From: Archilochus colubris
Taxonomy: Eukaryota > Chordata > Aves > Apodiformes > Trochilidae
Assembly: GCA_023079485.1 (NCBI GenBank)
Contig: CM041084.1
Coordinates: forward strand, 63,397,709 to 63,461,708
DNA length: 64,000 bases
Reading direction: 5' to 3'
The position numbers and the translations under genes are program-made. The notes beneath the pieces are model-generated. The model searched no databases. It saw only the letters and a program-made list of their open reading frames with translations, and was not told where the DNA came from. Below, one piece after another: positions 24,801 to 33,408 of this stretch; the first letter of the stretch is position 1, and each line of letters begins with the position of its first letter.

Positions 24801-26063
24801 CATAGACTGCCCACCTTCCTGCTCCTCAGTGTCCCCCTCTGTGAGCTGGAGATAAAGATGCCAGGTTGTTTATAAAGTGCTTTGGGGACCTGTTGATGAA
24901 AAGCAATAGGCATTATGTGAATACAAAGTGCTTGATTTGCCATCTTATAGAGCCACCCCTATGGGTGGAGTGGAAAGGCACTAATATATATGTAACAAAT
25001 AGGTGAAGAAGCAGTCAGAGGTAAGTGAAGATAAACACAGCTCCCACTAGCTTGTCTGAAAAGAAGTGTCTCACACAGCCTGTTGGAACACAGCCTGCAC
25101 ACCAGATGACTTACATTTATGGGGATGTGTAGAGGGGCTATTCAACAGGGATGGCCAAGCTCTTCTGCAGATGAAGGAAGATCCATGCCGAGGGCTGTCA
25201 TGTTTTCCCCTAGGAGATTCTGGTACAAAGATGCCCACCCATGCAACATGATGCTTTCTCAGCAGCCCCCCCAGGTTTCTGGAAAGCCGTGAGTGTGTTG
25301 TGTGTGTATTGCACAGATGGTGTTTGCGAGCTGGGAACAGGCAGTGCCACCAGCAAATGTCAGACCTACAGTGTGGCCACACAGTGATGCCATGCCCACA
25401 CGTGGGAACAGCTGAGCTTGTGGAGCACCCAGTGCATACCCAGTCAATTTCTCCCCTCCAGGGAAACTCATGGTTTCTAGGTATAGCTCTCATGCAGAAG
25501 CACCACCTGGTCTGTCAGATGTCCCTTGCCGTCTGGCAAGACAATCCTGGATAAAGGTAAAAACCTCCCTCAAATGCTGATTTGGCCTGGTATCCCTGCA
25601 AAGGCAACAGGAGACATCCAGACACCATGAGGGACTGTATCTACATTTATCCTGCTGTACTTCCATGGTGTTGGTAGCCTCAGGACTCACTTCTCTCCAA
25701 GGGAAAGTTGTTTATGTGATATGAGCTTCCCACCTGGAAAACACTATTCTGGGCTTCATAGAGGAAGAGCTGAAGGGGTTTTGCCTCATGGCTGAACATC
25801 TGCTGGGGGGTTAGGAAACTTCTGGGCTTCATGAGCTTTTCTGCAGTGGAGAGGCCCAAAAGGCTGCCCCATGTAGGCAGGGTCACAGTCACTGGGACTC
25901 ACAGTGACCCCAGGAGAGATGACAAATCCCTCATGCACCACTTCCAGACTGCCCCAACCTAACCCCTTTCTGAAGGGGCATGAACCCTAGTCCCCTGTTT
26001 GCCCTTCAGGAGCCTCTGCTGCTTCAATGAGCTGGGCTTTGGTTTCACTGGGAAGGGAGGAGA
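18816..26063. other. Intergenic DNA, no gene seen
   Basis: More than 7 kb without a supportable gene. It contains a (TTTG)n/T-rich run near 20838-20886. Short ORFs, including several of 80-140 codons near 25.1-25.6 kb, show no recognisable domain and are not reported as genes. Confidence 0.5.
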
Positions 26064-26069
26064 GTGGTC

Positions 26070-26382
26070 TGTAGTGGAACAGAGCGACCAGGTGCCTCTG
26101 ATCATCAGGAAGTGGGTGTGAGCCGCTATCAACTCCACCTGTGCCCAGTCAGGGCAGGGCCCCTATGGAGCATGTGCAAGACCATGGGGCCAATAAATAG
26201 TGAGGCTCACACCCACTGAGGCAGCTCATTCCAGAGCTAGCTGAGAGAGTGGCTGGTTGCTTCCTTAGCAGCAGAACATCTTTGCTAGTTCCACACTGTG
26301 GGCAATAGATTCAGATCACATCCGAGTCTATATCACCGTATCAACGCGTCGACTCCGGACGAGAGACTCCTTTCCGGCTACA
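26070..26382 (+). repeat. ERV 5' LTR
   Basis: 313 bp, TGTAGTGG...GGCTACA, with TG/CA termini. It contains a CCAATAAATA motif (26190-26199) that could act as poly(A) signal or as a TATA-like element. The same CCAATAAA core is kept in the foldback element and in the fragment at 42.4 kb. The TSD GTGGTC directly precedes it. Confidence 0.97.
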
Positions 26383-26384
26383 TC

Positions 26385-26403
26385 TGGTGGAGAATGCGGG
26401 CAT
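26385..26403 (+). promoter_or_regulatory. Primer binding site, tRNA-Ala type
   Basis: Two bases after the LTR comes TGGTGGAGAATGCGGGCAT. This is complementary over 19 bases to the 3' end, including CCA, of the vertebrate tRNA-Ala(AGC) isodecoder ending ...GCCCGCATTCTCCA, as I recall that tRNA. Any ORF starting at the GTG inside this site is not a real start. Confidence 0.8.
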
Positions 26404-26521
26404 AGACCTTGGTCTAGCCCAAACTTCCGTCAGATCAAGAAAAAAAACAGGACCTGACCCAGGGCAAACGACAACCGGCAGTTGGGTAAGAAGATCCATT
26501 ATCTCTCAATTATCACTAAAG
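26404..26521 (+). other. ERV 5' leader
   Basis: Noncoding leader between the primer binding site and the gag ATG. It should hold the packaging signal. A good splice-donor match (GGGTAAGAAG, cut near 26485) is present even though no env remains downstream to be spliced to. Confidence 0.5.
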
Positions 26522-27628
26522 ATGGGACTCTCCTGCAGCACCCCCTCTGCACAGAGACCTTCCTACTCCCCATCTGCGATCACTGCACGGGCACTTTGGA
26601 GGGAGGTCGGAGACTTACTAAATGAACTCCACGATCAGGAGGTTCAAAAGAATATAGCGGGGGTAGAGGCCACCTGGAGAGTGATGACTAACGCCCTAGA
26701 AGGGATAAAAAATGAGGCAAGGGCTGCCGTCACCGCAATAGCGGCAATGCCACCAAACGGCAGCTTTATTAAAACACCGCCTCCTGAGGTTGAAACCAGC
26801 GCGGTTCCCTCGGCACCCCCACTGCCGCCCGAGGATGAAGGAGCCCAGAAGGCATTCCCTATCCTAAGTAACAACAGCTTCGCTGTCAAGGGCATGAGAG
26901 GGAAGGTACATCATACTATAGCCGAGTTCCTTTCCGACCTCGGATTAAAGGAAGAAAAGGCTCCGGACAACGTAAAACCATCAACATGTGACCCTAGCAG
27001 CGATGTAAAACCTTCCCTACCATTACCTCCCAGCCCAGAAAATAAGTGTGACAAAACAGCAGTCACTCCATCAGCCATACCCGTTGGGCCAGAATCAACG
27101 ATAAAAACATTAGAACAATCCACCCAAGCAATGAAATCCTTAGAGAAGAGAATATTGAACCTAGAACAACGGTCATCATTTCACACCTACCGAGACCCAC
27201 CCTCCCTCCCCGATGATGATGAGGAAAGCATACCAGCACCACTGTTGTCAAGGCAGGCCAACCAGGGCATCGGCAAATCCCGACCCGGAAGATGGTCCGG
27301 CATCATTCGTGATGCCATCATCGAAGGAGATTGGGAGCCTAACACCGTAGCCTACCCTATCTTGTATGATAACAACAGGCCGCCCATCTACGAGCAACAC
27401 AGCTGGAAGACGCTCCAACAGGCGAAAAAGACCCTGAGGGAGGGGGGACTAAGATCGGAAAGCGGCCAAGCCATCTTAGACTGGTTATTCACCGCGGACA
27501 CCAACTGTCCTCATGACTGCCGGAATCTAGCCAGGTACCTCCTCACTCCGTCCCAACAGATTGTATGGGTAAAGGAGTGGGAACGCCTGGCCCACGTAGA
27601 GGCGAACCGCCCGCGAAGCAGCCGGTGA
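26522..27628 (+). pseudogene. gag: ERV gag, N-terminal part (matrix and N-terminal capsid), frame broken at its end
   Basis: A 368-codon ORF. The ATG at 26522 is chosen because it gives MGLSCS, a canonical N-myristoylation start for a retroviral matrix; the open frame upstream runs through the primer binding site and leader. A PSAP late-domain motif lies at residues 96-99, followed by a proline-rich stretch. The last third resembles betaretroviral capsid (WSGIIRDAIIEGDW, then QAILDWLF and LLTPSQQIVWVKEWERL). The ORF ends at TGA 27626-27628, inside the capsid. The rest of Gag is in another frame, so this is one gag gene interrupted by a single net frame change near 27600-27630. Confidence 0.9.
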
Positions 27629-27653
27629 CCCGTTAGTAGGGGTAACCGGTGAA

Positions 27654-28388
27654 ATGCTCACGAGCGCAGGACAGTACACGGACATACAGGTCCAGCTCCA
27701 GTTCCCGGCCCTACTACATCATATTACGGCGTGCTTGGCCCGCCAGGCGTTCAACGTAGTCCCTGAGCCTACCCCGCTCCCTTCATTTACTGCCGTGAAA
27801 CAAGGGATAAACGAGCCGTACCAACACTTCGTTGACAGACTCTGGCAGTCTGTCACGGCTCAATCTGAACTAGGGGCCGAGCAAAGGGACTCAATGTTCA
27901 AGCTTTTGGCATTTGAAAACGCCAACCCAAAAATGAAATCACTATTTTCTACATTACCAAAAACAGCAGGGGTCTCGGACATGCTGGAGGTTGCTGCCAG
28001 AGCCACCCAGACGCAGCAGCACCAAGGGATGGCCAATGCTTTTGCTGCCGCCTTAGAGCCCACTCAAAAGCTTCTTGCGGCAGTAGCGCAAAAACTAGAT
28101 GGAAGAAAAAACCATTTTAAGAAGAGAAATCGACCGAGAAATCCCATCCCCGTCTGTTATCGCTGCGGGACATCGGGCCACTCAGCAAGGCAGTGTTCAG
28201 CCACCGTCTGGTGTGACCACTGCCAGATGGATAATCACAACGACCGGGCATGCTGGTACAAAAACAACGGACGGCGCAGCGCGCAAGGCCCCCGCGCCAT
28301 GACACAAGTGGCAGGGCCAGCGCTTTACAACAACTCCCCGCCCCAGCCACAAGAGGGAGCTTGGGCTTCGATGTGCCCTGTGCAATAG
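27654..28388 (+). pseudogene. gag: ERV gag, C-terminal part (C-terminal capsid and nucleocapsid)
   Basis: Continues Gag in the +1 frame relative to the first part. The listed start is the first ATG, but capsid-like coding probably begins a little upstream, at about 27615. It holds the capsid major homology region (QGINEPYQHFVDRL) and two nucleocapsid zinc knuckles: CYRCGTSGHSARQC (CX2CX4HX4C) and CDHCQMDNHNDRAC (same spacing). A candidate -1 frameshift heptamer into the protease frame lies at 28259-28265. Confidence 0.9.
28259..28265 (+). promoter_or_regulatory. Candidate gag-pro -1 frameshift site
   Basis: C AAA AAC in the gag frame, inside the gag/pro overlap and in the correct phase to move into the pro frame. 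It differs from the known betaretroviral A AAA AAC only in the first base. Whether a stimulatory structure follows was not determined. Confidence 0.5.
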
Positions 28389-29086
28389 ATATTACATTGA
28401 CAACAAACCAGGTCTACCGGCTACCGTCAGGGATTCATGGACCAATCCATCAAGAAAATGGCACGGTTGGGGCATTGCTAATAGGGCGTTCATCAACTGG
28501 AATGGCAGGACTTGTTGTGCTTCCTGGAGTCATAGACGCAGATTCAACAGGGGAGATAATGATTACATGTTTCACGTTAACACCTCCCCTAGTAATCAAG
28601 GCAGGAACCCGAGTAGCACAACTAGTCCTCCTTCCAAAAATGAACATAGGGAAGAACGCCCACACGACGCAAGGCGACCGAAGTTTTGGGTCTTCGGGAG
28701 GCACGATAGTAAGCTTAGTACAACAGATGAAGACTAGACCCATTATTGTTATAAAAATGGTCGCCGAAAACGAGGCAAAGACACTTTCAGTGATGTTGGA
28801 TACAGGAGCCGATGTCACAATTATCAATCTCAACGTATGGCCACGTCACTGGAAGCTCGTCACAGCCCGCGACGCCGTCCAGGGAGTGGGTGGTGGTTCC
28901 ACCCCCCAGCAAGCCCTAGAACCGATTCAACTCCACTTTCCTGAAGGTCAAAAGATATCCGTGCGTCCCTATGTGCTAGCCTTGCCTGGACAACTCGGAG
29001 GTTTGATCGGGAGAGAAGTGATGAGTCAACTCGGAGCCGTCCTTTCCATTCCCGAGCCCACCCGATCCCTCCAGAATTTTCAGTAG
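28260..29086 (+). CDS. pro: ERV pro: dUTPase fused to aspartic protease
   Basis: The open frame is -1 relative to gag and is expressed by frameshifting, so no start codon is expected. The first ATG is at 28250 and the frame change is probably at about 28260. dUTPase motifs appear in order: GFDVPCAIDI (motif 1), GRSSTG (motif 2), LPGVIDADSTGEI (motif 3, with the catalytic-type Asp), AGTRVAQLVLLP (motif 4) and FGSSGG (motif 5). The protease follows with active site LDTGADVTII, a glycine-rich flap (VQGVGGGS) and GLIGREV. It ends at TAG 29084-29086. This frame is uninterrupted and is the only intact retroviral gene here. Gag-dUTPase-protease is the betaretroviral arrangement. Confidence 0.9.
29074..29080 (+). 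promoter_or_regulatory. Candidate pro-pol -1 frameshift site
   Basis: G AAT TTT in the pro frame, two codons before the pro stop, in the correct phase to enter the pol frame, which is open from here. It differs from a known betaretroviral A AAT TTT site only in the first base. Confidence 0.5.
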
Positions 29087-29811
29087 GGGCCACTGCAAGA
29101 GTGCCGCCAACACCCAGACTAAAATGGAAATCAGACACCCCTGTCTGGGTGGAGCAGTGGCCTTTACAGAGAGAGCGGCTACAAATTGCTAAAAACTTAG
29201 TAAAGGAACAACTGAATGCGGGGCACATCCAACCATCAGTAAGCCCATGGAACACACCAATATTCGTGGTTCCTAAAAAATCAGGTAAATGGAGACTAAT
29301 ACAAGATCTACGAAAGGTCAATAACCAGATGTGGCCAATGGGCGCCCTCCAACCCGGGCTGCCCCTACTCACGATGTTACCAAAAGACTGGCACCTTCTG
29401 GTTATCGATCTCAAAGATTGTTTCTTTAATATTCCCCTGGATCCTAAAGACACAGCGCGCTTTGCGTTCACTATTCCGTCCATCAACAAAAGTGAACCCG
29501 CGGAAAGATACGAATGGGTTGTCCTGCCACAGGGGATGAAAAATTCCCCGACGATATGCCAGATGTACGTGGCCTGGGCATTATCGCCGATCCGCAATGA
29601 GATGCCAGATACATTAATATATCACTATATGGACGACATACTGTTTTGCCAAAAAGCCCCATTCCCCGAAGATTTCAGTCAAACAGTGACCAACCGACTA
29701 AAGACCAAAGGATTAATAGTGGCTCCAGAAAAAGTGCAAACGAAATCGCCTTGGAGCTACTTGGGGTGGAAAGTCACCCACGCGATGGTAAGACCTCAAA
29801 ATTGGAAGTGA
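29081..29811 (+). pseudogene. pol: ERV pol, reverse transcriptase N-terminal part
   Basis: Reverse transcriptase fingers and palm in the -1 frame relative to pro. Visible: the entry segment VWVEQWPL, the IQDLRKVNN motif, the first catalytic Asp region (LLVIDLKDCFFNIPL), LPQGMKNSPTICQ, and the catalytic YMDD box (YHYMDDILF). It ends with LGWKV and then a premature TGA at 29809-29811; RT-like coding continues in another frame. No ATG is expected because expression would be by frameshift from pro. Confidence 0.92.
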
Positions 29812-30420
29812 TAAGTTCAATCAAAACTTTGAACGATGCTCAAAAATTAGTGGGTGAACTCCAATGGGTCCGACCCATAATAGGTCTTACCAATACAGAT
29901 ATCCACCCCTTCTTGTCACTGTTACGGGGCATGCATCCAGGTACGTTAGTACACTGGACAGATGACCACACCAAGGCTTTAAAGCAGGTCGTCCATAAAC
30001 TGGCAACCAGCTACGCGGATCGGCGGGATGCCGCACAACCCATTGGGATCTGGGTATGCAACCATCCATCATACCCATTCGCGCTACTACTCCAGGACTT
30101 CTGCTGGAATAAGGAAAATGGGGAATATTCTCACGCCACTGAAAAACGTCAACATAAGCAGAGGTCCCCAACTTCGGACTCTATAGCCATCTTGGAGTGG
30201 CTATTCACACCACACACTCCACAGAAGGGTGTTTGGCAGCAGACCGAAATAATAGCACTTCTGATACGGAAAGGACGGCAGCGTTGTTTAGAAGTAGACG
30301 GTCAGGAGCCGGGATGGATTAGCATCCCCATAAAAACAGCTGATTTCGACTGGCTATTACAACGCTCCGAGCCTCTACAACTGGCACTATTTGGTTATTC
30401 TGGGGAAGTCCGCCACGGAG
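29806..30420 (+). pseudogene. pol: ERV pol, reverse transcriptase thumb/connection part (frame 2 of 3)
   Basis: The thumb and connection of RT in the frame -1 to the palm part. Seen: IKTLNDAQKLVGELQWVRP and LTNTDIHPFLSLLRG, typical of the betaretroviral RT thumb, followed by a connection-like stretch ending near LALFGYSGEV. The frame stays open to 30722, but after about 30420 that translation no longer resembles Pol because the RNase H lies in the original frame. Confidence 0.85.
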
Positions 30421-31743
30421 GCCCAAGACAAACGTCTGCAAGCGATCAGCCAGTTCCAGTGGATCGAACGTCCGTCGGTTTCAGAGCGCCCAGTGTCTGG
30501 CATTACGGTATTCACCGATGCCGGAAAAAGATCAAAAACGGCCACCTGCGTATGGCAAGACAAAGGTCGGTGGAAACATCATCTGATTCCAGGCACTGCG
30601 GAAGACAATCTCCAAACGCTGGAACTACTGGCCATCATTTGGGCTCTCACACAGTGGCAACGGGCTCCCCTCAACATAGTCTCCGACTCACAATATGCAG
30701 TCGGAGTGGCAAACCGTATTGAAGATGCTATTATTAAACCAGTACGGAACAAGCGTCTGCTAGAACTCTTTTACATGTTACAACGAGCACTAAAAGTCCG
30801 AACAGAGCCCTGCTGTATCCTTCATATTCGAAGTCATAAAACATCCCTGGGACTGGGTGAGGGAAATGCAAAGGCTGACTCCCTGGTCAGCCTAGGGATT
30901 CAGAGCCCGGTGAGCCAGTTTGCAAAGGCTCGGGACAGCCACTCCCTATTTCATCAAAACGCCAGGGCATTAAAGCGCATGTTCTCTATACCATGGGAGG
31001 ATGCTAAAGGAATTGTTAAAGCCTGCCCCCAGTGCGCGCAATTTGGCCCGGCCCTGGGTATGGGAGTAAACCCGCGTGGATTGCAAGCTGGCGAGACGTG
31101 GCAAATGGACGTCACCCATGTCCCAGAATTTGGACGATTAAAGTATGTCCATGTAACAGTGGACACTTTCTCTGGAATGATTTGGGCAACAGCTCAAACG
31201 GGGGAGAAAGCTTTACATGTGGTCCGTCATTTAACAAACTGTTTTGCTGTCATGGGGGTCCCCCAAGTAGTAAAAACCGACAACGCACCCGCCTATACAG
31301 GTGGGAAAGTCCAACAATTCTTTGCTACTTGGGGGGTAAAGCACATCACGGGAATCCCCCATTCTCCTTCAGGCCAAGCGATCGTAGAAAGAGCTCATCG
31401 CACCCTGAAGACATACCTACAGAAACAGAAGGACAGCAAGGAGACGGACCCACAGATGCGGCTGGGCAAGGTACTTTTCACACTAAATTTTCTTAGCTCA
31501 AGCCGCGACTCAGAGCAACCCCCCGTGCTGTTGCACTATTCTTCACAGAAGATCAATCGCATGCCGGACGTACAGATCTATTATAAAGATCCTTCAACAG
31601 GCCAGTGGCTAGGGCCAAAACCGCTGCTGTTCACCGGGAGGGGTTATAGTTGCGTATCCACAGACCACGGACCCCTCTGGGTGCCCAGTAAGTGGACGCG
31701 CCCTGCCACAAATAGACCTCCAAGGAACAACCAACATACCTAA
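30421..31743 (+). pseudogene. pol: ERV pol, RNase H and integrase part (frame 3 of 3)
   Basis: Back in the palm frame, open from at least 30391. RNase H acidic residues are all visible: Asp in VFTDAGKRS, Glu in TLELLAI, Asp in VSDSQYAV and Asp in NAKADSL. Integrase follows, with a zinc-binding HSLFH...CPQC domain, the catalytic core Asp in WQMDVTHV, Asp in VKTDNAPAY and Glu in IVERAHRT (spacing D-x56-D-x35-E), and a C-terminal WLGPKPLLF...WVPSKW DNA-binding segment. It ends at TAA 31741-31743. The catalytic set is intact, but upstream breaks prevent a full Pol. Confidence 0.92.
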
Positions 31744-31756
31744 TTCATGACTTTTG

Positions 31757-31950
31757 ATTATGCCCCCCCCCTTTTTAACAAAACCAAAAAAAAACCAAAC
31801 AAACAAACAAAAAAAACAACAACAAAAAAACCAAAAAAACCAACAAAAAACAAAAAAAAAAAAACAAAAAAACCCACAAAAAAAATATTTTCCCTTAAAA
31901 TTGTCATTGTAAATCAAAAAAAAAAAAAAAAAAAAAAAGAGGGGGGGAAA
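31757..31950 (+). repeat. A-rich simple sequence and polypurine tract
   Basis: Nearly pure A with scattered C (AAAC, AACAAC units), then a long A run ending AAAGAGGGGGGGAAA directly before the 3' LTR. The last 20 or so bases are the polypurine tract that primes plus-strand synthesis. The A/C-rich part occupies the position where env would be. Confidence 0.9.
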
Positions 31951-32263
31951 TGTAGTGGAACAGAGCGACCAGGTGCCTCTGATCATCAGGAAGTGGGTGT
32001 GAGCCGCTATCAACTCCACCTGTGCCCAGTCAGGGCAGGGCCCCTATGGAGCATGTGCAAGACCATGGGGCCAATAAATAGTGAGGCTCACACCCACTGA
32101 GGCAGCTCATTCCAGAGCTAGCTGAGAGAGTGGCTGGTTGCTTCCTTAGCAGCAGAACATCTTTGCTAGTTCCACACTGTGGGCAATAGATTCAGATCAC
32201 ATCCGAGTCTATATCACCGTATCAACGCGTTGACTCCGGACGAGAGACTCCTTTCCGGCTACA
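31951..32263 (+). repeat. ERV 3' LTR
   Basis: 313 bp, identical to the 5' LTR except for T at 32231 where the 5' LTR has C at 26350. It is followed by the second copy of the target-site duplication GTGGTC (32264-32269). Confidence 0.97.
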
Positions 32264-32514
32264 GTGGTCACCAAGTGTGGGGTAATCTCCATTTCCTTTG
32301 CTCTTCTCCAGACACAGGTGTTGAGTGGAGCTTATTTCTGATCAAAGGAAGAGGAGTACACAAGGGAGGGAAGGTTACCAAAATGCTCTCCAGTCCTGCT
32401 CATTGGCAGCAAACATTACAATCACCTTTTTCCTAGGAGAATGGCAGGGAGTCCAGCTTTGTTAGGAAGGGAGCTATGGCAGGACTTGTGTGAAAAGGCA
32501 GGATGGCGTGAAAA

Positions 32515-33408
32515 ATTTCCAGACAGATGACAACAAGCTGAGTGGTGCTATCAATAAGCCAGAGGGACAGAATGTCATCCAAAAGGACCTGAACAAACTG
32601 GAGAGGTGGGCACAGGTGAACCTCATGAAGTTCAACAAGATCCAAGTGCAAGGTCCTGCACCTGGGTGGGAACAATCTGTACTATCAGCACAGGCTTGGG
32701 GATGAGGTTTTAGAAAGCAGACCTGCAGAAAAGGACTTGGGGATGCTGGTGGATGAAATGTTGGACATGAGCCAACAGTGTGTACTTGCAGCCCAGAAGG
32801 CCAATTGCATCCTGGGCTTCACCAAAAGAAGCGTGGCCAGCAGATCCAGAGGTGGTTCTGCCACTTTATTCCTCTCTGGTAAGACCTCACCTGGAGTATT
32901 GCATTCAGCTCTGGAACCCTCAGTACAGGAAGGACATGGATCTGAGGGAGTGGGTCCACAGCAGGGCTGTGAAAATGATCAGGGGGCTGGAACACCTCTC
33001 CTACAAAGACAGTCTGAGGGAGCTGGGATTGTTCAGCCTGGAGAAGAGAAGGCTCCCAGGGGACCTCATAGTGACCTTCCAGTACCTGAAGGGGCCTACA
33101 GGAAGGCTGGAGATGGACTGTGCATGGGCTTGTAAGGATAGGATGAGGGGCAATGGTTTTAAATTGGAGAAGAGTAGATTTAGATTGGATGTTAGGAAAA
33201 AATTCTTTACCATGAGGGTAGTGGGAAAATGGAACAGATTGCCCAGGAGGGTTGTTGAGACCTCATCCCTGAAGATACTCAGTGTGAAGCTTGATGAGGC
33301 TCTGAGCAACCTGATCTAGCTGAGGGTGTCCCTGCTTACTGCAGGGGGGTTGGACTGGATGACCTTTAAAGGTCCCTTCCAACCCAAATTATTCTGTGGT
33401 TCTATGAC
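32515..33408 (+). mobile_element. CR1 LINE 3' fragment, about 0.9 kb
   Basis: The longest CR1 copy here. The 5' part still encodes recognisable end-of-RT peptide (DDNKLSGAIN...LNKLERWAQVNLMKFN), and then the standard 3' UTR: GGAGAAGAGAAGGCTCCC, TTAGGAAAAAATTCTTTACC, GGTCCCTTCCAACCC and a decayed ATTCTGTGGTTCTATGA tail. Frameshifts and stops make it nonfunctional. Confidence 0.93.

Larger units (their letters stand above)
26070..32263 (+). mobile_element. Class II (betaretrovirus-like) endogenous retrovirus, env-less, young
   Basis: A 6.2-kb provirus in the order LTR, primer binding site, gag, dUTPase-protease, RT-RNase H-integrase, purine tract, LTR. The target-site duplication is GTGGTC (26064-26069 and 32264-32269), six bases as usual for class II ERVs. 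The LTRs differ only at 26350 (C) versus 32231 (T), a CpG-to-TpG change. gag, pro and pol occupy three successive -1 frames, and dUTPase sits in front of the protease, both typical of betaretroviruses. gag has one and pol two frame disruptions. There is no env: the integrase ends 207 bp before the 3' LTR and the gap is A-rich simple sequence. The copy cannot express intact Gag or Pol as read. Confidence 0.97.

Noticed and set aside
25071..25493. 140-codon minus-strand ORF in intergenic DNA
   Set aside because: No recognisable domain, no promoter or splice context, and overlapping ORFs of similar quality on the other strand.
26387..26521. Upstream extension of gag to a GTG start
   Set aside because: This part overlaps the primer binding site and leader. 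The ATG at 26522 gives a myristoylation-type Gag start.
28860..29597. 245-codon minus-strand ORF inside the ERV
   Set aside because: Antisense shadow of the protease and reverse transcriptase coding sequence.
32737..33319. ORFs of 130-180 codons downstream of the ERV
   Set aside because: Translations of the CR1 3' fragment, not independent genes.
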